Assembly: GCA_963921195.1 (NCBI GenBank)
Contig: OY992536.1
Span: 285,405,530 to 285,469,529, forward strand
Reading direction: 5' to 3'
Origin: Pegoplata infirma
Lineage: Eukaryota; Arthropoda; Insecta; Diptera; Anthomyiidae
DNA length: 64,000 bases
The stretch's first letter is position 1; each line of letters begins with the position of its first letter. This document shows, in pieces, positions 56,562 to 64,000 of the stretch. Both the position numbers and the translations under genes were made by a program. A model generated the notes under the pieces. The model was given only the letters and a program-made list of their open reading frames with translations. It searched no databases and had not been told where the DNA came from.

Positions 56562-57007
56562 CACTGGACTGATTCAGCTGAAATTCAATACCAAACAGAC
56601 ATGGGGAACGGTAAAGATACATGCTACGTTTCAGCAGTCTCACTTTTGTCTTTCGAAAGTTATCGTGTTTTATCTCGTAAGTTCGCGAAAACCCTTGCCG
56701 AAATTTACTCTTTTGCTCATAACTTTTGAATTACTAAACCGATTTGGCTGTATTGCAATACCAACCTGACCAGGTAAATGGCCAACATATATGCCAAACT
56801 TCAGTAGCATATGTAAGGTCTTTCAAAAGTTAGCGTGTTTTCTACGGACAGACAGACGGACGGACGGACATAGCTAGATCGACTTAAAACCGATCGAGGA
56901 TCATGAATATATATACTTTATGGGGTCCTAGACTAATATTTCGATGTGTTACAAACGGAATGACAAACTTATATATACCCTCTATCACTAGAGTGGAGGG
57001 TATAAAA

Positions 57008-57409
57008 ATAGGATTTTTTTGCAATTTGTGCTGCTGTTATTAGGTTAGGTTAGGATAAATAGGTTTCAGCCTAGTGGACCAAAAAGGTCTAATAGGAAAA
57101 AACTAAAACTTTATTTTAAGTCTATAAAAATATAAAAAATCGGTTTTTGAAAAAAAGTCAAACATAGTATCGATTTAAAAAATCGGCCAAACTTTGGGGT
57201 CTTGAAATTTTTTTTTTATTTTTTTAAAAGATTAAAGAAAAGTCCGTCAAAAACGTTTTGAAAAAAAATTTTTGAATGCATTGTCTGAAAAGTTGCATGG
57301 ATCCGAAATAGGGGCCAGTTGACCATAAAAATTCGACGACCTCAAGAGAGTTTTTCATCGATCTCATTTAGATTTGGTGTGGTAACTACTAGAGAGGGGC
57401 ACATGAACA
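57008..57409. other. No gene recognised
   Basis: Short unique stretch. TTAGGTTAGGTTAGG near 57040 is common fly noncoding simple sequence. Confidence 0.35.
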
Positions 57410-57417
57410 GATTAGAG

Positions 57418-57760
57418 CGTGATTCAATTTTACTAACGTGTTTGTGAGTGAGTGTGAGTGGAGAAAAAAATTGTGTGAGTGAGTGTGCGAGAGTAAGATT
57501 TTTTCTGTGAGGGAGTGTGCGTGAGTCGATTTTTTTGCGTGAGTTTGCGTGATTTATTTTTTCTTCATATTTCCTTTCGTACCAAAAAAAGTAACAAAAA
57601 TATTGTAAAATTTCGCTGAGCTTTAAATTTTGCTAAAAATTTTGAAAGAATTTTGAAATTTTAGTTTTTGAATTTTTTTTCTATAAATAAGAGTTTCGTG
57701 AGTGTGAGTCAACGTGAGTGTGAGTGAAGCTTGCGTGAATGCACGTGAGTTTGATCTTCT
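57418..57760 (+). repeat. GTGAGT/GTGTGAG-rich simple-sequence block
   Basis: GTGAGTGAGTGTGAGTGGAG, GTGTGCGAGAGTAAG, GTGCGTGAGTCG and GTGAGTGTGAGTCAACGTG cluster at both sides of an AT-rich middle (57550-57690), all on the same strand. Not a perfect tandem array. Origin unknown. Confidence 0.45.
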
Positions 57761-58030
57761 GAAATATTGGTAACAAAAATATGATTTTCATAGGATCCTC
57801 CTCCATCGAAACACCGATTTGTCTAAAAATAAAAAAAATAATTCGTTGCCACCTGGGAATAATAATGTCCTTCGGGAATATTCCGATAACTCACGAACCA
57901 ACAGGAATATCGCTGAATAAAGAGTATAGTGTATTCATATGGATATCGTGAGTCTATGACCTTATATAACCCTACCCAAAAAAAAAAAAAATGGCGGATT
58001 TTGTTTCACCAAAATTTTTTTCCGCGGGAA
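57761..58030. other. No gene recognised
   Basis: Ends with a GGCGGATTTTGTTTCACC / TTTTTTTCCGCGGGAA piece reminiscent of HINE-A interiors, too short to call. Confidence 0.3.
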
Positions 58031-59331
58031 TCCTTCACCACTCTGTGGTACAGGGTATAATGAGTTTGTGCGGATGTTTGTAAATATCCGAAATATTGGT
58101 CCTAGACCCATCTTCAAGTATACCGATTAGAGTTGTGTCGTTCACGAACGAACTAGTTCAATTGAACTATTCACTTAACTGTGCGTTTTATCTAGTTCGT
58201 TCATTTCAGCTCTTTTAGGTCTTTTCGTTCATTCAGCTCAATTGGTCATTACTTTATTTTGATCTTTCAGTTCGGTCGTTCAATTTTTTTTTGTTAATTT
58301 TCTCAATAGGTACTAGTTTTTTCTCTTCTTTTGGCACACTTTCTCATCATTTATGTGTTTTTAAAAAAAAACTTTTTTTACAAAAATTTTATATGTATAT
58401 TTATTTTTTTTTTAATTAATGTTTTTATTTAACATTTTTGTATTTCGATCATGAACTGTTGAACGAAAACCAAAATTGACCGATTTGAACTAGATGAACG
58501 ACCAACAGACATGATCAAAATGATTCGTTCACGAACTGTTAAACGAAAAGGCCAAAAGAGCGATTGAACTAGAACTAGGTCTTTTATCTGAAATGAACGA
58601 GAATGAGCGCTCACTCAATTGAACGATTAAGCACAAGTCTAATACCGATCGACTCAGAATCAATCAATCATCTGAGACGATTTAGCGATGTCGTCCGTCT
58701 TTTCATATAAACGTTGTGAGCACGATACAGGTCGCAGTTATCAATCGATTTCTATCAACTTAAGCTTCCTTTGGACGAAGTCTATTGAAATTGTAAAACA
58801 TCGGTCCATGTTTAGACCTAGCCCCCATACAAACGTACCTTTATAATTTATCTCAAATGACTCTAATAACCGTATTATAATAGGTATCCCTTCGAAACTT
58901 AGCAGTTAAACATATTTTGTATTCACAAATCACCATTCCAAATTTTTAAGGAATCGGAGCAGTTCTTCTTGTAGTCCCAATACAAATCTCACGTAAATTT
59001 CCCAAATTTCATAAAAATGGGAAATATTTAATTAAAATTTTGTTTGTAGTTGTTTAACGTGTACTTTGGTGGCCTTATAAATTCTGAATATAATTGGAAG
59101 ATTTTTGGACTTAGACCCCATATAAACAATCTCGCCCGATATTCAGTAAAATGGGTCTATTGGCAACAAAAATTAGCCAATTCCAGTCAAATTTAGTTTG
59201 TGTGTGTTTTTTACATAAATTAAAGATCTAACGAAAAATAGATCGAAACGTTCCATGTTTGGACTTGGTAACCATTTTCCGGAAAACACTGGTGTAGGGT
59301 CATGACCGACTATAATTTTTTTACTTGTTTT
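58031..59331 (+). mobile_element. HINE-D copy 3, split by a hAT-like MITE
   Basis: TTCACCACTCTGTGGTACAG, GTATAATGAGTTTGTGCGGA and AAATATTGGTCCTAGACCCA match HINE-D copy 2. After the insertion (58128-58641) it resumes CGACTCAGAATCAATC, GCACGATACAGGTCGCAGTT and GTAGTCCCAATACAAATC, ending TGACCGACTATAATTTTTTT..ACTTGTTTT. The GTCY tract is nearly lost. Confidence 0.65.
58128..58641. mobile_element. 514-bp hAT-like MITE (GTTCATT/GAACGA-rich)
   Basis: Flanked by ATACCGAT (58120-58127, 58642-58649), present once in HINE-D copy 2. Ends TAGAGTTGTG and, from the right, TAGACTTGTG. Subterminal AGTTCAATTGAAC, TTCGTTCA and GAACGA motifs occur in both orientations. 8-bp TSD with TAGAG ends fits hAT. Confidence 0.75.
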
Positions 59332-59649
59332 TCTTTATGTTTTTTTTTCAAATTTTTTAAACAAAATTTTTTTGAATTTTTTTTTAATAATCTTTTTCAC
59401 TTTTAAATTTTTTTTTTTCAGTGTAACTAACATACCAAGTTGAAAAAAAATATATATTTTAAAAAGATGAAGGAATAAATTAAATTAGCACAAAAATCTT
59501 ATTTACCCTTAAGACAACAAAAGCGTAGCTTAAATATCTTACATTTGATGACAAAAGCATTTATTAGGTGAGTGGTGGCAGCAATGAGCTGAGTAGGCAG
59601 CGCACAGTGTTGCGTCTTCATGTAAAGAGTGGCCAAAAATAGAAGGAGT

Positions 59650-60500
59650 TAAGTTAGAGCGTTAAAATTTGGAACACTTGTTAAGATCGATAAGGTCAAG
59701 AAAAATTTAGAATTTGGTCAATATCCGCCCAAGGATTCATATCCTTCCCATATATCCTGAAATTAAAATACGGCATATAACGAAAACTAACGCTTTAAGC
59801 TTCATGTTATTAATTGTAGTTCTAACCTATAATGCCAGTAATTATTCTACAAAATGTTGTCCAATTCGGAGCAAGGATACGCATAGCTCAAAAATGTCCT
59901 TTTTAAAATAACGTTCAGAAAAAGTGTAAAAATTGAAGTTATTTCATGAAATTTTGAAAATCCAACTGTTATAATATGCTCAATGTATTTGCCAAAATTT
60001 GTGCAAATGGGAACAAGGATACGCCCTCCTCGAAAATGTCCTTTTTTAAAAAAGTCAAGAAAAAGTTCAAAATTCAAATTCCTTCATGAATTTTTGCATC
60101 CGCAACACTTATAATATACCTTTAATCTTAATCAAATGAAAAAATTGAAGCAAGGATGAAATACGTATATTGAAAATGTCCTTAAAAAATCCTTCGTACT
60201 TCATGAAATTCTGTTCTGATAATGTTGAAAATACCTTATTTTAGTATAATTGAAGCAAGGATTATCCTTAACCTATCCTTAGGGTATTCTTAGCGCATAA
60301 ATATCCTTTTTTAAAGACTTGAGAAAATTCAGGGAAATCCTTTGACTTTAAAACTATAAATAATTCACAACATTTTTGCACGTAGTATTTACAATACGTT
60401 GAATATTGTTTTTAAGTTTAAGCAGGGATATGCCTATCTCAAAGAGACCGTTATAAAATAAGCAAGTAAAAATATTGTACAACGTACTTCCTCAACAAAA
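59650..60500 (+). repeat. Degenerate ~140-bp tandem repeat
   Basis: Unit marks AGCAAGGATACGC / GAACAAGGATACGCC / GAAGCAAGGATGAAATACG / GAAGCAAGGATTATCC / AGCAGGGATATGCC fall near 59871, 60013, 60149, 60252 and 60424, each followed by CTCnAAAATGTCCTTTTTTAAA and then TCATGAAATTTT and TATAATATnC. Spacing is about 100-170, mostly near 140. The open frames at 59714-59911 and 60077-59847 lie inside and are by-products. Confidence 0.6.
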
Positions 60501-62307
60501 TCTTTCTAAATAAAAGTCTGTTAATGTACAACTGGTGTCTAGCCAAGCATCTAATTTATGCCAGGCCTGGATGACAAATAATGGTTCTTGGACCAATTTA
60601 AATAAAATTTAACCGACCAATTCATTTTGCATTCCGATTTATTATATGTGTTCCATAACTATTTTTCCCAATACATTTCAAATTATCAAGGACAACTGTT
60701 GCATCTTGGTGTTTTCGTTAAAAAAATTTCCAAATTTATATTCGGGTTCCCACAAAAAAAAATTGATTAAAAAAAAAAGTGGAAAAACGTGGACGAGTTC
60801 TTTTGTTATTTGTAATCTACATACTTATATCAATATTTTCTGCAAAGAACTAAGCGCGCCAATGAGGGCCACAAAAATGGCTGGCTATCAAATATGAAAT
60901 TTGCAAAATAAATTAGTATTTTCTTTGGAACTCATTTTATAACAGCGTTACTTGCCATATAATTAACTTATGTCGACCAAAACAGCATTATCATACAAGC
61001 AACATATCTAACTTAAAACTTCATTACCAATAAGGTCGAATTTTAAATGCAATATAATTATTTAACCGTTACAAGTTCATGTGGATTTCAAAGATTTTAA
61101 AACCAAAATATGATATATTTCAAAAAGTTCAACTTTAGAGACATGTAACTTGAAAACTATTAAAGATATCTATAAACTGTTTTGGATTTATTTTATTTAT
61201 GATGTTTTCTTAAAACAAAATTCATAATACCTTAAGTTTTAAGACATTTAGTTTGACCATTTATGGCCAAGGTCACAACACTGTGCAGCGTCAGTGTGAA
61301 TATTGTCAATAAATGTGGGATTATTTTGTGGTGCCTTTAACTTCATCTGTATTCCGTCTTTCTAGCTTAGCTGTATGTCTGTCCGTCCGTCCTACCGTTC
61401 ATTTGTCGGTATTTCAGTTTACGTTACTCGTTACTTATTTTGTGTCCGTCCGTCCGTTCGTCTGTGTTTAGTGGCTACCGCGCTATGTCAGGAATTTGAA
61501 TTCAATTCAGTTGGTTTTTATGTGACATAAATTATCAATGACATGACCAAAAGGTACAATTCATATAAAAAGATTCCAAGAGTAAAAGCTTTAAGAAAAA
61601 ATATGCTGCTTATAAAAATATGGTGGCACTCGTTCGTTGTATGGGATGGATAGGTAAATCGAAATCATAAACAGCAGCAGCAGTGGTGCGTTAATTTGGT
61701 TTTCGTGCTCATAAATGTTGCAATAAAGGGATTTTTCAAAGTGAAATCTTCAGTGTTAGTAGCACCATCGTATCGTTGGATCGTTTATTTGTTCAGTCAG
61801 TCAGCCATTCATTTAGTTTCTCCATTTATTCGTTCGTCCGTCCGTCCAACTCATCACATTTAGTGAAAAATGACAGTTACTTTGATTGCCAACAGTTTCT
61901 TTTTTTGAGCAGCAACAGTTTTTAAAATCAATTCATTCATGTTGCAATGACACTTCTCTGTTAACCCCTCCTTGAATTATTGACAGCTAAAGTGTGCTTC
62001 AAATGACATTTGATATGAAAAAGGTCAAAATATGTTTGTTTGTAAACACCAGCACAAAAAAAAAAAACAAATTTATATAATGGTTTGTTATTTTTTTTTT
62101 TCTAAGTAAATTCCTTAAGATTTATTAGGATTTTGAATGAAATATTATAAATGGATTTCAAAATAAATTCTATTTGTGAAGCAAATGTATGATAAAATTG
62201 TATTGTGTTTCCTTGATATGTTAATGCAATTCAATGATATCCTTTATATGAAGAAATTGTATGTAAAGGTAGTTTGCTTGGTTTGTCACATCATTTGAAA
62301 CACATTT
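60501..62307. other. No gene recognised
   Basis: Long stretch with stops in all frames. Short GTCCGTCCGTCC / TCGTTCGTCCGTCCGTCC runs (61380, 61445, 61830) and CAGCAGCAGCAG (61672). Could be unique regulatory or intronic DNA, but nothing supports a specific site. Confidence 0.35.
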
Positions 62308-63264
62308 TTATACCCTCCAACCACATTATGTGTAACGCATTGAAATATCGGTCTAGGACCCCATAAAGTATATATATTATTGATCAGTGATCGATTCTAA
62401 GACATTCAAGCGATGTCCGTCCGTCCGTCTGTCCGTCTGTCCGTCTGTCCGTCTGTCCGTCTGTCCGTCTGTCCGTCTGTCCGTCTGTCCGTCTTTCCGT
62501 CTGTCCGTCTGTCCGTCTGTCCGTCTGTCCGTCTGTTCGTCTGTCCGTCTGTCCGTCTGTCCGTCTGTCCGTCTGTCCGTCTGTCCGTCTGTCCGTCTGT
62601 CCGTCTGTCCGTCTGTCCGTCTGTCCGTCTGTCCGTCTGTCCGTCTGTCCGTCTGTCCGTCTGTCCGTCTGTCCGTCTGTCCGTCTGTCCGTCTGTCCGT
62701 CTGTCCGTCTATCCGTCTGTCCGTCTGTCCGTCTGTCCGTCTGTCCGTCTGTCCGTCTGTCCGTCTGTCCGTCTGTCCGTCTGTCCGTCTGTCCGTCTGT
62801 CCGTCTGTCCGTCTGTCCGTCTGTCCGTCTGTCCGTCTGTCCATCTGTCCGTCTGTCCGTCTGTCCGTCTGTCTGTCTGTTCGTCTGTCCGTCTGTCCGT
62901 CTGTAGAGTACACGATACAGTCCAAAATAAAAGAGCTAGACTTCCGAAGTTTGGCACGAATATGTCTTATATTCCTAGGCAGGTTAAGTTCAGAAATGGG
63001 CAAAATCGGACCAAGGTAGAAAAAGTTCCCCCTTGGAGAACTAAACCAACCTAAGAAAAATCGCATTTTTTGCAGGGTTTTTTGTACTTTTGCTAAGCAA
63101 ATGCATCATTCTTATCTCAGATGAAGTTAAAAATCGCAAGGGGAAGGTGCTCCCTAACGTTTCATACCAACCCCCCCCCAAAAAAATATATTTTTTTAAT
63201 ATATTTTTTACATTTTGGAGGGTATAAAAGATTCAGCACAGCCGAACGTAACACTCTCACTTGT
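62308..63264 (+). mobile_element. HINE-B copy 5 with giant microsatellite
   Basis: Starts TATACCCTCCAACCACATTA, then GAAATATCGGTCTAGGACCC, TTGATCAGTGATCGATTCTA and the ~490-bp GTCY tract. GAAGTTTGGCACGAATATG and CAAAATCGGACCAAGG follow, and it ends ATTCAGCACAGCCGAACGTA..CACTCTCACTTGTTTT. Apart from the tract it matches the length of HINE-B copy 3. Confidence 0.75.
62414..62904 (+). repeat. (GTCCGTCT)n microsatellite, about 60 units
   Basis: An octamer GTCCGTCT, itself two related tetramers, repeated with only a handful of interruptions (for example near 62495, 62536, 62709, 62842 and 62871-62881). Because 8 is not a multiple of 3, every frame on both strands stays open with a Cys-Pro-Ser-Val-Arg-Leu or Asp-Gly-Gln-Thr-Arg-Arg repeat. 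These are not genes. Confidence 0.9.
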
Positions 63265-63760
63265 TTTTTTTTAAATTTCCTATTTTAAATAATTTTCTAT
63301 TTATAAAATAGGACCTCGGCTGGTGATTTTGCTAAAACAACTCAATTGCTAGTTTACGAAATTTTTATAAAATACCCTGTAGGACATATCACCCGGACCC
63401 TGCGGGGGATATCCCCTGGACGCAAGAAACCGCTCACAATCTAGACACCTTTCATATAAAAATACCTGCCACTTTTGTTAAGAAATATCTCAACCCCGAA
63501 TATATCACCAGTGACATGTTACTGGACTTGCCCCGACGGTTCAATATTGACATGTCACAGAACATATCACAGTTGTACCCACCTTGTAACACATCACAGA
63601 ACTACCACCCTGTGACCTACCCCAGACCTCACACCTTTCATATAAAAATGCCTGCGAATTTTGTACTCTTGTCCAAAAAATTAAATCATGATAATGTTTT
63701 GCGGAAGATTTTGGTGTACTTGCCAAGGCAAAGTTTTTTTTAGAAAAAATAATGTTATAT
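63265..63760. repeat. Local direct repeat, otherwise unclassified
   Basis: ACACCTTTCATATAAAAAT plus CCTGC occurs near 63447 and again near 63629, about 182 bp apart. Between them ACATATCAC / ACACATCACAGAAC motifs recur. Less AT-rich than its surroundings. No coding family seen. Confidence 0.4.
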
Positions 63761-63764
63761 TACT

Positions 63765-63933
63765 TTGCTATTCCATGCCAAACGAATTGAAATATCAGTC
63801 GAGGACCCCACAAAAACCCAAAAGAGCTGTACATTTCGTAAGTGAGTGCAAAAATAAGTGCAAAAACGTGTTTTTACATTTTGGAGAGTAAAAAAGATTT
63901 GGCACCAAAGAATATAACACTCTCACTTGTTTA
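63765..63933 (+). mobile_element. Truncated HINE-B end
   Basis: GAATTGAAATATCAGTCGAG, GAGGACCCCACAAAAACC, then TTTTACATTTTGGAGAGTA and AACACTCTCACTTGTTTAAT resemble the two ends of HINE-B copy 5 with the middle deleted. Confidence 0.5.
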
Positions 63934-64000
63934 ATGTAAATTTGATAAACAAATGGAAAATTTTTATGCGAAAAGCTTAGACTTGGTGAAAAAGTAGTTG
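63934..64000. other. Terminal flank, nothing recognised
   Basis: Short AT-rich end of the window. Confidence 0.3.

Larger units (their letters stand above)
54645..57007 (-). mobile_element. HINE-C copy 2, split by a Transib-like element
   Basis: Starts CAAGTAGAAAAGTTAAATTC with GACTTTGCCGAATC. HINE sequence stops at GAACCACTG (55148), resumes CACTGGACTGATTCAGCTG (56562) and ends CACTAGAGTGGAGGGTATAA. Carries CAGACGGACGGACGGACATA near 56855. Confidence 0.65.

Noticed and set aside
59714..60077. Opposed frames of 65-76 codons
   Set aside because: They fall within the ~140-bp degenerate tandem repeat and share its repeated words.
62377..63066. Open frames of more than 200 codons on both strands
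   Set aside because: They are the three-frame translation of an 8-bp microsatellite. No start context, no sequence complexity.

Overview
This window reads as repeat-dominated, AT-rich DNA from a higher (brachyceran) fly. The strongest clue is a set of dispersed elements that begin or end in TATACCCTCCACT or CAAGTnnAAAGTTAAATTCGGC, carry a GTCC/GTCT microsatellite and have a short subterminal hairpin (TTCGGCnnnGCCGAA). This is the organisation of the dipteran mini-me / DINE-1 group, i.e. non-autonomous Helentron-associated elements. I call them HINE-A to HINE-D here; those are local labels. A calyptrate fly (blow fly, house fly or stable fly type) is my inference, not something the sequence proves. 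I found no exon of a conserved cellular gene, no rRNA and no convincing tRNA. The window is either intergenic or lies inside a very long intron.

Layout. 0-4.2 kb: a T-rich repeat, a two-exon repeat-family gene (492-1501), HINE-A and HINE-B copies and a hAT-like insertion. 4.2-7.5 kb: a 3.3-kb inverted-repeat transposon with almost identical arms of about 1.15 kb. 8.9-10.2 kb: a LINE tail interrupted by a MITE. 10.7-15.3 kb: one HINE-A copy split by a 620-bp hAT-like MITE and by a 3.36-kb Foldback-like element. The arms of the latter are built of ~163-bp tandem units, and its loop holds a broken protein gene. 16-23.4 kb: decayed LINE pieces (RNase H and jockey-type) in otherwise unremarkable DNA. 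24.4-29.1 kb: a HINE-D and a multiply interrupted LINE. 30-33.9 kb: nested HINEs and a 1.26-kb palindrome. 34.7-39.9 kb: MITEs, LINE fragments and palindromes. 41-45.7 kb: a HINE-D with an insertion, then a four-level nest (MITE > HINE-A > TA-flanked element > HINE-B). 46.8-48.4 kb: two more HINEs. 49.6-52.5 kb: a 2.5-kb LINE on the minus strand inside a MITE. 54.3-57 kb: a HINE-C split by a decayed Transib-like transposon. 58-60.5 kb: a HINE-D with a hAT-like MITE, then a ~140-bp tandem repeat. 62.3-64 kb: a HINE-B with about 60 copies of an 8-bp microsatellite, and truncated relatives.

Nothing here works together as a pathway. The structure is a record of successive transposition. Because most HINEs have alignable copies elsewhere in the window, insertion points and target-site duplications (TSDs) can be read by eye: 8 bp at 3264/3987, 4190/7529, 11122/11750, 11922/15292 and 58120/58642; 5 bp at 55144/56562; 3 bp at 5245/5377 and 31904/33170; TA at 43549/44835. 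The two protein-coding items outside LINEs (492-1501; 13154-14325 minus) belong to dispersed families that I recognise only by their sequence signatures and cannot assign a function. Repeat boundaries described as approximate are by-eye estimates.
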